Part shown: piece by piece, positions 1 to 7,828 of the stretch
How the letters are laid out: each line of letters starts with the position of its first letter
Numbering within the stretch: position 1 is the first letter of the stretch
Assembly (NCBI GenBank): GCA_019420045.1
Contig: JAHZHY010000168.1
Span: forward strand, 12,315-36,528
DNA: 24,214 nt
Reading direction: 5' to 3'
Source of the DNA: Clostridiales bacterium
GTDB taxonomy: Bacteria > Bacillota > Clostridia > Oscillospirales > Butyricicoccaceae
Program-made: the position numbers and the translations under genes
The notes under the pieces: generated by a model
What the model saw: the letters and a program-made list of their open reading frames with translations, nothing else
What the model was told of the DNA's origin: nothing
Databases searched by the model: none

Positions 1-57
1 GAAACAGTGAGGAAGAGAAGAAAAAAGAGAAAAATCGTTCTGTACGCTTTTGCGCTC

Positions 58-86
58 TTGCGGCTTTTGGGTTTAGGCATTATAAT
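58..86 (+). promoter_or_regulatory. Promoter of the parAB operon
   Basis: A -35 TTGCGG (58-63), a 17-bp spacer and a perfect -10 TATAAT (81-86) lie 75 bases before parA. The rest of bases 1-161 holds no gene I can support: one frame stays open but has basic, low-complexity content. A short CCCC/GGGG hairpin sits at 115-127. The sequence around this promoter is nearly repeated at 18854-18884 on the other strand. Confidence 0.7.
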
Positions 87-161
87 AGAAAAAGACGAAA
101 AAATTTTAAAAATGCCCCTTTCTGGGGAAAAAAGAAGAAAAACAGAGCGGCGGAGGAGAAA

Positions 162-917
162 ATGGGCAAAATACTGGCAGTAGCAAATCAAAAAGGTGGT
201 GTGGGAAAGACTACCACCGCAGTGAATCTGGCGGCCTGCGTGGGCAGCCTGGGGAAAAGAGTCCTGCTGTGTGATTTTGACCCACAAGCCAATGCCACTT
301 CGGGTTTCGGGCTCACTGAACGGGTGCGCCGGAGCGTTTATGATGTGATCACCGGGGAAGTACAGGCGAAAGATGCCATTTTACGCACCAAATGGTGCGA
401 TGTGCTGCCTGCCCACATCAATCTGGCGGCAGTGGAAGTGGAGCTGGCCACAGTGGAGGGGCGGGAACACCGTCTGAAAGAGGCGCTGGATGAACTGGCG
501 CCCCAATATGATTTTATCTTTATCGATTGTCCGCCTTCTTTGGGGGTGCTCACCGTCAATTCCCTGGTGGCCTGCCAGCAGGTGCTGGTGCCTATGCAGT
601 GTGAGTACTATGCCCTGGAAGGACTGAGTCAGCTGGTCAATTCCATCCGTACCGTCAAGAGATCTCTCAATCCCCAGATCGATATCGAAGGGATTGTGCT
701 CACCATGTACGATGGACGCACCAATTTGACCATTCAGGTGGCCGAGGAGATCAAACATTTCTTTGGAGAGAAAGTGTATCGCACCGTGGTGCCCCGGAAT
801 GTGCGGCTGTCGGAAGCACCCAGTCACGGAATGCCTATTCTGGCCTATGAGCGCACCTCTCGAGGGGCCGAGGCCTATCAGGCCATCGCGGAGGAATTTC
901 TCCGCCGGAATCAGTAG
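162..917 (+). CDS. parA: Chromosome-partitioning ATPase ParA/Soj
   Basis: ParA-family Walker-type ATPase of 251 residues, the usual length for chromosomal Soj. It binds nucleoid DNA as an ATP dimer and works with ParB-parS in origin segregation and control of replication initiation. The deviant Walker A motif KGGVGKTT is at residues 11-18, the CDFDPQAN Walker A' segment follows near residues 37-44, and FIDCPPS is the Walker B-like strand. The ATG at 162 follows a GGAGGAG ribosome site. parB starts 28 bases after the stop, so the two are co-transcribed from the promoter at 58-86. A plasmid ParA is possible in principle, but the length and the parB arrangement fit the chromosomal type. Confidence 0.95.
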   Translation: MGKILAVANQKGGVGKTTTAVNLAACVGSLGKRVLLCDFDPQANATSGFGLTERVRRSVYDVITGEVQAKDAILRTKWCDVLPAHINLAAVEVELATVEGREHRLKEALDELAPQYDFIFIDCPPSLGVLTVNSLVACQQVLVPMQCEYYALEGLSQLVNSIRTVKRSLNPQIDIEGIVLTMYDGRTNLTIQVAEEIKHFFGEKVYRTVVPRNVRLSEAPSHGMPILAYERTSRGAEAYQAIAEEFLRRNQ

Positions 918-945
918 TCGCAGAAGGGGAGAGGAGGAACACCCT

Positions 946-1812
946 ATGGCAGCAGGACACAAAGGCCTGGGAAAGGGCCTGGGCTCGCTTTTTGGAGAAG
1001 AGCTCACCGAAACACAGGGAACGGTCTCCCAGGTGGAATTGCGGCAGATCGAACCCAACCCCGCCCAGCCCCGGCGGGATTTTGACCAGGAAGCATTGGC
1101 ACAGTTGGCCGAAAGCATCCGGGAAAACGGGCTGATCAGCCCCATTACCGTGCGCAAAATCGATACCGGCTATCAGATCGTGGCCGGAGAGCGGCGCTGG
1201 CGGGCTTGCCGCCTGGCCGGCTTGGATAAAGTGCCGGTGATGGTGGTGGAGGCCGACGACAAGCTGGCCTTTGAAATGGCCATGATCGAAAATCTTCAGC
1301 GGGAGGATCTGAATCCCCTGGAAGAAGCGGAAGGATACCGGGAACTGATGGACCGGTTTCACATGACACAGGAAGAAGTGGCCCGGAAGGTGGGAAAGAG
1401 CCGTCCGGCGGTGGCCAATGCGCTGCGCCTTCTGGGATTGCCGGAGCCGGTACGGGAGCTGGTGAGCACCGGGGAGCTTTCTCAGGGCCATGCCCGTACG
1501 CTTCTGGGCCTTTCCAAAGAAGAAACCCTGATCAAGGCAGCGGAAACAGTGCTCACCTATGGCCTCTCGGTGCGCCAGACCGAAAAGTTGGTAAAGCGGC
1601 TGGAGCAGCTGGATCAGGGAGAAGAAGAGGAACCCATCCTGGATGAAGGACAGATCTATATTGATGAACTGGAACACCGTCTGGCCCAGGTCACTGGCCG
1701 TAAGATCAGCATCAGCCAGGGGAAGAACAAAGGCCGGATCACCATCGAATACTACGGGAATGAGGATCTGGAAAGCCTGACCCAGGTGATCTATTCCATG
1801 AAAAAGCAATAG
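946..1812 (+). CDS. parB: Chromosome-partitioning protein ParB/Spo0J
   Basis: ParB/Spo0J CTPase clamp that loads at parS sites and slides along DNA. The frame is open from 763, but the start at 946 is chosen because it has a GAGGAGG-type ribosome site and gives the canonical N-terminus (HKGLGKGLGSLF), which stimulates ParA ATPase. The product is 288 residues. The CTP-binding motif GERRWRA is at residues 81-87, ENLQRE at 115-120, and a helix-turn-helix for parS lies at about 141-162. The C-terminal 40 residues form the dimerisation domain. No obvious parS palindrome was seen by eye near the gene. Confidence 0.95.
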   Translation: MAAGHKGLGKGLGSLFGEELTETQGTVSQVELRQIEPNPAQPRRDFDQEALAQLAESIRENGLISPITVRKIDTGYQIVAGERRWRACRLAGLDKVPVMVVEADDKLAFEMAMIENLQREDLNPLEEAEGYRELMDRFHMTQEEVARKVGKSRPAVANALRLLGLPEPVRELVSTGELSQGHARTLLGLSKEETLIKAAETVLTYGLSVRQTEKLVKRLEQLDQGEEEEPILDEGQIYIDELEHRLAQVTGRKISISQGKNKGRITIEYYGNEDLESLTQVIYSMKKQ

Positions 1813-1838
1813 GCCGTAGGCCGGGAGGGTTTTCATCC

Positions 1839-3494
1839 ATGAAAAAAAGCAAGTACCTTCGGGGAGAAGGCCTGGCCTTGCTCATCGCTCTGGTGGTGGG
1901 ATTTGTGGTCTTTTATGTCTTTTTGCCCCCGATTTCTCTGCAATCCAGGGAATTTTATTTCTTTGTCATTCTTCTCATGGGCGTATGGTTTCTGGCCCGC
2001 ATTCCCATCGTCTCCTCCTATGTGGAGGAAAAAGGGATGCAAGGGAGAAAAAAGAAGCTCTATTCTTTTTTTCCATTGCTTATCGCCGCGTTGCTGGCCG
2101 TGCTGCTGGTGCTTTTCAGCGTACTCTCTCTGAAGCTCTTCAACGCGTCCCGGTACAGCAGTTTGCTCCGGGTGGAGGAGGGGAACTTTACCCAGGACAT
2201 TCCTCAGATCACCTATGACCAGATTCCCATGCTGGATACCGAAAGCGCCCAGCGGCTGGGAGATCGGAAAATGGGCGAGCTGGCCGCCACCAACAACGAG
2301 GAGCAAAAGTCCCTGGTGTCTCAGTTTGAAGTGTCCGACGATTATATCCAGATCAATTATCAGAACCGGCCCATGCGGGTGACCCAGTTGGAATACGCCA
2401 GCTTTTTCAAATGGCTGACCAATCGGAAAGAGGGTCTGCCCGGCTACATCATGATCGATATGGTGACCCAGGAGACCCAGTTGGTCCGGCTGGAACAGGG
2501 GATGAAGTATTCTCCTTCGGAATATTTTGGCCGGAACATTGAGCGGTATATGCGCTTCCGCTATCCCACCATGCTGCTGGGCGAGCCCAGCTTGGAAGTG
2601 GACGACGACGGCACACCCTACTTTGTGGCGCCCCGGTTGAAGAACAAGATCGGTATGCTGGGCGGCACCGATGTGGTGGGGGCTGTGTTTGTCAATGCCG
2701 TCACCGGCGGCCATACCTATTATGATCTGGCCGATGTGCCTTCCTGGGCCGATCACATTTGCCCCGCAGATCTCCTGGTGGAGCAGTACGACTATTACGG
2801 CGCCTTCAATGACGGTTTCTTCAATGCCTATATCGGCCAGAGAGGCGTCACCCGTACCACGGAGGATTACAACTACATCGCCATGAATGACGATGTGTTC
2901 GTCTATACCGGCATCACTTCGGTGAGCAGCGATCAGTCCAACATCGGCTTTTTGCTGTGCAACCAGCGGACCAAGGAAGCCAAGTTTTATCCGGTTTCCG
3001 GCGCCACCGAACAGTCGGCTCAGTCCTCGGCTCAGGGTGCGGTGGAGGATCTGGGGTATACGGCAACCTTCCCCATTCTGCTCAACATCAACAGCCAGCC
3101 CACTTATTTCATGTCCCTCAAGGACAGTTCCGGCTTGGTGAAGATGTACGCCATGGTCAATGTGGCAAACTACCAGCGGGTAGCGGTGGGGGACACCGTG
3201 GCAGAATGTGAGAAGAAGTACACCCAGACCATGCAGGCTGACAGCAGCTATGTGCCACAGGAAACACAGCAGGCCAGCGGCTCTATTGAAGAGATCCGTT
3301 CTGCTGTGGTGGGAGGATATACCTGGTACTATTTCAAAATCATCGGTTATCCCCAGTATTTTGCCATGTCTGTGGAGCAAAACACCTCGCTCCCGGTGCT
3401 CAACACCGGCGACAGCGTCACCATCACCTACGACAGTCAGGCGGTGGACGGGGTGGCCAAGGCATTGGATGTGACCCGGAACCCTGCATCCTAA
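1839..3494 (+). CDS. Membrane-anchored protein of unknown function, third gene of the parAB operon
   Basis: A 551-residue protein I do not assign to a named function. Three hydrophobic segments (about residues 11-32, 37-56 and 75-98) are followed by roughly 450 mostly hydrophilic residues rich in aromatic residues, Asp and Thr, which probably lie outside the membrane. The large domain seems to contain repeated beta-rich units, with phrases such as YIMIDMVTQ, FVNAVTGGHTYYD and PTYFMSLKD. No catalytic motif was recognised. It starts 26 bases after parB with GGGAGGG upstream and ends just before a strong terminator, so it is probably co-transcribed with parAB. Similar large membrane proteins are widespread in Clostridia as hypothetical proteins; a cell-envelope role is only a guess. 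Confidence 0.8.
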   Translation: MKKSKYLRGEGLALLIALVVGFVVFYVFLPPISLQSREFYFFVILLMGVWFLARIPIVSSYVEEKGMQGRKKKLYSFFPLLIAALLAVLLVLFSVLSLKLFNASRYSSLLRVEEGNFTQDIPQITYDQIPMLDTESAQRLGDRKMGELAATNNEEQKSLVSQFEVSDDYIQINYQNRPMRVTQLEYASFFKWLTNRKEGLPGYIMIDMVTQETQLVRLEQGMKYSPSEYFGRNIERYMRFRYPTMLLGEPSLEVDDDGTPYFVAPRLKNKIGMLGGTDVVGAVFVNAVTGGHTYYDLADVPSWADHICPADLLVEQYDYYGAFNDGFFNAYIGQRGVTRTTEDYNYIAMNDDVFVYTGITSVSSDQSNIGFLLCNQRTKEAKFYPVSGATEQSAQSSAQGAVEDLGYTATFPILLNINSQPTYFMSLKDSSGLVKMYAMVNVANYQRVAVGDTVAECEKKYTQTMQADSSYVPQETQQASGSIEEIRSAVVGGYTWYYFKIIGYPQYFAMSVEQNTSLPVLNTGDSVTITYDSQAVDGVAKALDVTRNPAS

Positions 3495-3507
3495 AAAAGA
3501 ACAGATC

Positions 3508-3540
3508 AAACAGGCGGCCTTTGGCCGCCTGTTTTCTTTT
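3508..3540 (+). terminator. Rho-independent terminator of the parAB operon
   Basis: A perfect 12-bp stem (3508-3519 pairing with 3523-3534; core CAGGCGGCC/GGCCGCCTG) with a TTT loop runs into a T-rich tail. It begins 14 bases after the stop of the 551-residue membrane protein. Confidence 0.92.
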
Positions 3541-3548
3541 GCAGTCGG

Positions 3549-3578
3549 TAGACAAAAAGAGGAAAGCCATAGTATAAT
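3549..3578 (+). promoter_or_regulatory. Promoter of the ABC-transporter type IV protein gene
   Basis: TAGACA (3549-3554, five of six matches to the -35 consensus), an 18-bp spacer and a perfect TATAAT (3573-3578) lie just after the preceding terminator and 41 bases before the start codon. Confidence 0.65.
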
Positions 3579-3619
3579 AAAACAACAAATCAGATGACTT
3601 CCCAGGCAGGAGGATCGAG

Positions 3620-4201
3620 ATGAAATACACCGGAATGAAACGGCGTTCTTACAAAAGCACCACCCCGCTGCGCAGACTCCAGGAGATCTATTTGTATTTT
3701 TTCCTGTATTGTGTTATTGGCTGGCTTTATGAAGTGTTCCTGGAAGTGGTGGTTTACCGGTGGGGTTTTTCCAATCGAGGGGTCTTGTTCGGTCCTTATC
3801 TGCCCATTTATGGCATTGGGGCTTTGGTTTTTCTGCTGTGCTTTGGCCGGTATGTGCAAAAGCCAGCCAAAGGCGCCCGGCGATGGCTGCAAGTGGGCTT
3901 GGTCTTTTTGGGCTGCATGACGGTGGCCACAGTCATTGAGCTGGCTGCTACCTATTGGATGGAGTACACCGTGGGCAGCTGGCCCTGGCAGACCTATGTG
4001 GATTACAAGATCAATTTTCAGGGGCGGATCGCCTTGTCTCCCTCCATTCGTTTCGGCTTGGGCGGACTGCTGTTTCTTTATGTGATCCAGCCGCTGTTTT
4101 ACAAGCTGGCCCGGCGCATACCGGATAGGGTCTTGGCTTGGCTCACAGGCACTCTGTTCCTGGTGATGACAGTGGACTTTGTCGTTTATCTGCTGAAATA
4201 A
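3620..4201 (+). CDS. Putative ABC-transporter type IV membrane protein (CmpB-like family)
   Basis: A 193-residue polytopic membrane protein. Hydrophobic segments lie at about residues 26-47, 62-78, 91-112, 130-157 and 172-192. The combination GWLYEVFLE near residue 37, followed by NRGVLFGPYLPIYG near residue 54, is the signature I associate with the putative ABC-transporter type IV (PF06541) family. The biochemical role of that family is not established and no ATPase gene lies next to it here. The ATG at 3620 follows GCAGGAGG with good spacing. The protease gene follows after 33 bases, so the two may share a transcript. Confidence 0.75.
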   Translation: MKYTGMKRRSYKSTTPLRRLQEIYLYFFLYCVIGWLYEVFLEVVVYRWGFSNRGVLFGPYLPIYGIGALVFLLCFGRYVQKPAKGARRWLQVGLVFLGCMTVATVIELAATYWMEYTVGSWPWQTYVDYKINFQGRIALSPSIRFGLGGLLFLYVIQPLFYKLARRIPDRVLAWLTGTLFLVMTVDFVVYLLK

Positions 4202-4234
4202 GAAGTGTTATTCAATGGAAGGGGAGGGAAGAGG

Positions 4235-4921
4235 ATGACCAGAAAGCGGCAGCAAGGGCTTTATATTGTGTTGTCGGCGGCCTTCCTTTCTTTGGCCGTG
4301 ACGCTGGTGGACGCCTTTCTCCAGCCGGACTATGTGCCAAAAGTGCTGGTGAAAATCTTCTTTTTCCTGATGATCCCTCTTTTTTATTTTTGGCGGAACA
4401 AAGAGGAACGGCCCCTTTTGAAAAGATTATTTTGCCTCAATGGGAAAACCATGGTGCAAGCCGGGATACTGGGGCTTTTGATCTATGGAGTGATTGTGGT
4501 CGGATATCTGTGCACAAAGGGCTTTGTGGACTTTTCGCAGGTGACGGCCACCTTGCAGGAAAAGCACGGCATTACCGGTGAGAATTTTATCTTCGTGTCC
4601 TTGTATATCTCTCTGGTCAATTCCTTTTTGGAGGAATTTTTCTTCCGGGGATTTGCTTTTCTTTCGCTGAAACCCTATATCGGCCGGAAAATGGCTTATA
4701 TTTTCAGTCCGGCGCTGTTCGCCTTTTACCATGGGGGAATGTTGGCTGGGATGTTTTCTTGGTGGGTATTTTTGGTGTTGCTCATGGGACTTTTTGTGGG
4801 AGGATGTATTTTCAACTTCCTCAACGAAAAAAGCGAAAGCATCTATACTTCCTGGGTAGCTCATATGTTTGCCAATTTCGCCATCAACACCGTGGGGTTT
4901 ATACTGTTTGGCGCTTTATAG
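4235..4921 (+). CDS. CPBP-family intramembrane metalloprotease (CAAX protease-like)
   Basis: A 228-residue integral membrane protein of the CPBP/Abi (type II CAAX prenyl endopeptidase-like) family. The three conserved motifs are visible: EEFFFRG with Glu133, Glu134 and Arg138; FYHGG with His166; and SWVAHMFAN with His210 and Asn214. These should form the glutamate/histidine active site within the membrane. A GTG at 4205 opens the same frame, but the ATG at 4235 is preferred because GGGGAGGG lies immediately upstream. The substrate is unknown. Members of this family in Gram-positive bacteria serve in bacteriocin self-immunity, protein secretion or signal-peptide trimming, and no neighbouring bacteriocin gene is present to choose between these. 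Confidence 0.85.
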   Translation: MTRKRQQGLYIVLSAAFLSLAVTLVDAFLQPDYVPKVLVKIFFFLMIPLFYFWRNKEERPLLKRLFCLNGKTMVQAGILGLLIYGVIVVGYLCTKGFVDFSQVTATLQEKHGITGENFIFVSLYISLVNSFLEEFFFRGFAFLSLKPYIGRKMAYIFSPALFAFYHGGMLAGMFSWWVFLVLLMGLFVGGCIFNFLNEKSESIYTSWVAHMFANFAINTVGFILFGAL

Positions 4922-4939
4922 ATTCAAATGGTTGATAGC

Positions 4940-4968
4940 TTGACAGGGATGCAGAAAAGAGATAAAAT
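4940..4968 (+). promoter_or_regulatory. Promoter of tRNA-Ser
   Basis: A perfect TTGACA (4940-4945), a 17-bp spacer and TAAAAT (4963-4968) end 21 bases before the tRNA. This near-consensus promoter is as expected for a stable RNA. Confidence 0.8.
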
Positions 4969-4989
4969 ATTATTTATGTATCCCAAAAT

Positions 4990-5078
4990 GGAGAGATGTC
5001 CGAGTGGTTTAAGGAGCTGGTCTTGAAAACCAGTGATCCCGCAAGGGACCAAGGGTTCGAATCCCTTTCTCTCCGCCA
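4990..5078 (+). tRNA. tRNA-Ser (anticodon UGA)
   Basis: A complete class II tRNA. The acceptor stem GGAGAGA (4990-4996) pairs with TCTCTCC (5068-5074), followed by discriminator G and an encoded CCA (5076-5078). The anticodon stem CTGGT/ACCAG flanks the loop CTTGAAA, with anticodon TGA at 5024-5026. A long variable arm (GATCCCGCAAGGGACC region) and the T loop GGTTCGAATCC are present. It reads UCA and, by wobble, other UCN serine codons. It has its own promoter and terminator. Confidence 0.97.
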
Positions 5079-5081
5079 ATG

Positions 5082-5121
5082 AAAAAAGGCCCTCGCTTTT
5101 TAAAAAGCGGGGGCCTTTTTT
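5082..5121 (+). terminator. Bidirectional terminator between tRNA-Ser and the dlt operon
   Basis: A long A-to-T inverted repeat: AAAAAAGGCCCTCGCTTTTT pairs with AAAAAGCGGGGGCCTTTTTT with one G-T wobble. It has T tracts on both strands, so it can end the tRNA transcript on the plus strand and the dlt transcript, whose last gene stops at 5129, on the minus strand. Confidence 0.9.
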
Positions 5122-5128
5122 ACTGTTT

Positions 5129-5290
5129 TCAGAATTGAGCATAAACGAATTGAGGAGCGCTGGACAGGTTGGCCAGCATGAGATAGCCGTAAAAAACCAG
5201 GAGCAGAAGGTAAAAGAAAGCTACCTGAGCAAAAAAGCGGAAGCGCTCACTCTGCCAGACCCTGTGAAGCGAATTGATAAAGCCCTTCAT
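5129..5290 (-). CDS. dltX: DltX-like small membrane protein at the end of the dlt operon
   Basis: A 53-residue protein that is easily missed. It starts with ATG at 5290 inside the end of dltD (44-base overlap, different frame) and stops at 5129, just before the operon terminator. The N-terminus is basic and polar, one hydrophobic helix spans about residues 19-40, and the extreme C-terminus is FVYAQF (residues 48-53). DltX proteins are about 50 residues, have one helix, and end in an FIYNEF-type motif whose tyrosine (here Tyr50) carries D-alanine on its way from DltB to the outside. Architecture, length, motif and operon position all agree. In the commonly described operons dltX precedes dltA; here it is last. 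A weak ribosome site (AAGGGTGGG) lies about nine bases before the start. Confidence 0.8.
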   Translation of the reverse strand: MKGFINSLHRVWQSERFRFFAQVAFFYLLLLVFYGYLMLANLSSAPQFVYAQF

Positions 5291-6416
5291 TCAGTTTCAC
5301 CCACCCTTCTCTGGCGATGTGTGTGTTGTCCTCAAAGAAATAGGGCGTGTATTCATAGGAGGAAAGGTCCAGAAGTTCCGCTCCATAGTCCTGGGCAATG
5401 GCCTGGATTTTTTCATAGTACTCCTGGCGCTTTTCGGCGGACAATCCCATATAATCATACCAGGGGCCGTTGAAGGGCAGACTCACCAGCAAGGGCTTTA
5501 TCTGAAGATCCCGGCACACCTTCAAAAAGCAGATCATATCCCCATATTCCTGGGAGCTTAAATAGTCGGCTTTTGTCGCAGAGCCTTTTTTGCTTTTGAT
5601 GTAGTTGTTTTTATACAGGTTATAAAAACCGTTGTCCATGCCAAAGGAGTTGGTGGTATTGGCTTTGGCGCCGTCCACCGCAGCCTTTTCGCTGAGGGCC
5701 TTCCAATCGGGTTCAGGGGCGCCCTGGGGATATTCCTGGGAGGAAACGCCCCCGGCCAGGGCCTTGAGGGAGAGGGAGACCATGAGCTTATCCTCCAAAA
5801 AGCTCAGATAGATCTTGCAGGACAGCTTCTCCAGGAAGGTGGCGTTTTTGGTGAGATAGACCCGCTGGTAGCTTTTTACCCGTTTGGCCACGGCCGGATC
5901 GGCCTTGAGCAGTTTGTCGGTGCGCTCCAAGATGTAGCTTTTGGTCTCATCCGACAGATGGGGATTTTGCAGCATCTGAATGTAGTTGTATTCCGAAAAG
6001 CGGGAGGTATATACCTGGCTGGATACGCCCTTGCCCCGGAACCACTGAGGCGAGAGAATGAACACTGCCTGTTTCTGGGGCAGCTCGTCTCCCGTTGCCG
6101 CCAAAGCAGTGGCGTGGTACAGGGATTGATAGTATCCCGCACCAATGAGCATCAGCCGGAAGGGCTGGCCCGACAGGACTTTGGCCGGATGATAGGGAGT
6201 GGAGCGGCCATGGCGGAATTCCGAAGAGCCGAAAACCGGAATGGAAGTGGAGGTCAGGTTTTCGGTGATGGACCGGCTGTACAGCAGCTTGTCGTCGTTG
6301 ACCCAGGCGTCAAAGGAAGGGCCGGTAAAATCCAGCCGTTTGATTCCCAGATGGATCACAAGGACGGTAAAGGAAAAGAGGAGAAAGGCCAGTCCCAGGG
6401 CCTTGCACTTTTTCAT
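5247..6416 (-). CDS. dltD: D-alanyl transfer protein DltD
   Basis: A 389-residue extracellular, N-terminally anchored SGNH-like hydrolase that finishes D-alanine transfer onto lipoteichoic acid. One membrane helix spans residues 7-24. The nucleophile motif GSSEF is at residues 63-67, and the C-terminal catalytic pair is in DNTHIAREGW (Asp363, His366). The length matches the family. Its ATG overlaps the dltC stop (ATGA), indicating translational coupling. Its own end overlaps the dltX-like gene by 44 bases. Confidence 0.93.
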   Translation of the reverse strand: MKKCKALGLAFLLFSFTVLVIHLGIKRLDFTGPSFDAWVNDDKLLYSRSITENLTSTSIPVFGSSEFRHGRSTPYHPAKVLSGQPFRLMLIGAGYYQSLYHATALAATGDELPQKQAVFILSPQWFRGKGVSSQVYTSRFSEYNYIQMLQNPHLSDETKSYILERTDKLLKADPAVAKRVKSYQRVYLTKNATFLEKLSCKIYLSFLEDKLMVSLSLKALAGGVSSQEYPQGAPEPDWKALSEKAAVDGAKANTTNSFGMDNGFYNLYKNNYIKSKKGSATKADYLSSQEYGDMICFLKVCRDLQIKPLLVSLPFNGPWYDYMGLSAEKRQEYYEKIQAIAQDYGAELLDLSSYEYTPYFFEDNTHIAREGWVKLNEGLYQFASQGLAE

Positions 6417-6658
6417 TGGGCCATCCGGCTTTCCACCAGATCGGCGATGAGCCGGGGTGTAGCGATCTGGCTGCGGCTCACCTCAGAGGGGGAGAGTTTC
6501 ACATCAAACTGGCTTTCCAGCTCCACCAGCAGCTCCACCAGTCCCAGGGAATCCAGCAGGTCGTTTTCAAACAGGTCCAGATCCAGCTCATCTTCCCCCA
6601 ATGTTTCGCCGCAGACGCCGGAGAGAATGGAAAGGATTTTTTCTTGTGTGCTATACAT
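6413..6658 (-). CDS. dltC: D-alanyl carrier protein DltC
   Basis: An 81-residue acyl-carrier-type protein. The motif LLDSLGLVEL carries Ser37, the site for the 4'-phosphopantetheine arm to which DltA loads D-alanine. The protein is acidic and helical, with the usual length for DltC (about 78-81). It begins 24 bases after dltB ends and has a strong AAAGGAGGAA ribosome site, as expected for a carrier needed in excess over the enzymes. Confidence 0.95.
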   Translation of the reverse strand: MYSTQEKILSILSGVCGETLGEDELDLDLFENDLLDSLGLVELLVELESQFDVKLSPSEVSRSQIATPRLIADLVESRMAQ

Positions 6659-6682
6659 GGATGGTTCCTCCTTTGGAATGAA

Positions 6683-7828
6683 TCAGGTGAACAGGGCCCC
6701 GGAAAAGATCAAAAAGCCCACCATCACCAGGTTAAGGGTGACAAACCAGGACAGCAGCCCATACCAGGTGCAGTTCCGGTATTTTTTATAAAAGGGACAC
6801 TTTTTCTGATAGACTTCGGTGGCGGCCAGCAGCACGCCGTGGTAAAGACCATAAAGCAGGTAATAAAGGGTCAGACCATGCCAGGCGCCCATCACCCGCA
6901 TATTGAGCAGGAAGACCCAGCAGGCTCCGGACAGACGGCTTTTGAACCATTTCCCCTTGATGCCCCGCATGAGAAAGCGGGAAAAGAGGTAATCCCGGAA
7001 CCAATGGGACAAAGTGATGTGCCAACGGTTCCAGAAATCCTTCATATCCCGGCTGAGGAAGGGAAGGTGGAAGTTTCCCGGGGTGCGTACTCCCAGGATA
7101 TAGGCACAGCCCACCGCCATGCGGCTGTAACCGGCAAAATCGAAAAACATATAGATGCCGTAGCACCAGCCATAGGCCAGAGCCAAAAGAAGGCCGCCCT
7201 TGGGTTCGCACAGGCTGAGCAGGCGAAAGGCCAGAGCCGAAAGCACGAACTTATAGACCAGACCGATGAGGAGCTGCTCCAGCCCATCTCCCAGAAGGGT
7301 CAGATACTCTTCCCGGGTGTAGCGCCGCCGGAAGTCCTCTTCAAAGCGGCGGCTGCGGTCAATGGGCCCGGCGCTGAAAGTAGGGAAAAAAAGGAGGAAG
7401 GCCCAAAAGGCGGGAAGAGAAAGGGAAGAGATCAGTCCGTCATAGGTTTCGATGATGATCTGGGCCACCCGGAAGGTGAGATAGGAAAGTCCCAAAAAGG
7501 AAAAGAGGGAAAGAGTGGTGATTTCGCTCCATTTCATCAGCAAAAGGGGGATCAGACTGAGGAAAAGAGCCAGGGCGTAATGCCAGGGCACAGGCCCCTT
7601 CTTTTGCCGCAGGGGGATATAGAGGAACACCAGCAGACTTTCCCACAGGAGATATGCCCCCAGCCATGCAAGCTGCAAGGGCGTCCCGGCCAGCACAGCC
7701 AGAATCATCACCAGGGAAGCAAACAGACCATAGGGGCCGATGGCCTTGCCCTGCAGCCCCAGAAACAGGGCCGGCAGGAGCAGCAGGGTCATCAGAGTGA
7801 AAAAGGGAACACCGGAGAAAAAACTCAT
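6683..7828 (-). CDS. dltB: D-alanyl-lipoteichoic acid biosynthesis MBOAT protein DltB
   Basis: A 381-residue membrane-bound O-acyltransferase with about eleven hydrophobic segments. It takes D-alanine from DltC at the cytoplasmic face and passes it across the membrane. The two family histidines lie in FWNRWHITLSHWF (His270) and GAWHGLT (His317), 47 residues apart as in characterised DltB. The ATG overlaps the dltA stop (ATGA at 7825-7828), so the two are coupled. Confidence 0.95.
   Translation of the reverse strand: MSFFSGVPFFTLMTLLLLPALFLGLQGKAIGPYGLFASLVMILAVLAGTPLQLAWLGAYLLWESLLVFLYIPLRQKKGPVPWHYALALFLSLIPLLLMKWSEITTLSLFSFLGLSYLTFRVAQIIIETYDGLISSLSLPAFWAFLLFFPTFSAGPIDRSRRFEEDFRRRYTREEYLTLLGDGLEQLLIGLVYKFVLSALAFRLLSLCEPKGGLLLALAYGWCYGIYMFFDFAGYSRMAVGCAYILGVRTPGNFHLPFLSRDMKDFWNRWHITLSHWFRDYLFSRFLMRGIKGKWFKSRLSGACWVFLLNMRVMGAWHGLTLYYLLYGLYHGVLLAATEVYQKKCPFYKKYRNCTWYGLLSWFVTLNLVMVGFLIFSGALFT

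Noticed and set aside
1..161. An open frame before parA that might be the tail of an upstream gene
   Set aside because: It runs across the parA promoter and ribosome site and encodes mainly Arg/Lys/Glu low-complexity sequence; more likely an A-rich leader.
1833..3509. A 558-codon minus-strand frame opposite the parAB-operon membrane protein
   Set aside because: Same-triplet antisense shadow; the plus-strand gene has a ribosome site, membrane anchors and operon context.
1..3540. A parS site near parAB
   Set aside because: No TGTTTCACGTGAAACA-like palindrome was found by eye within the operon; a degenerate site could be missed.
4205..4234. GTG start at 4205 for the CPBP protease
   Set aside because: The extension encodes the ribosome-site purine run; ATG at 4235 follows GGGGAGGG with good spacing.
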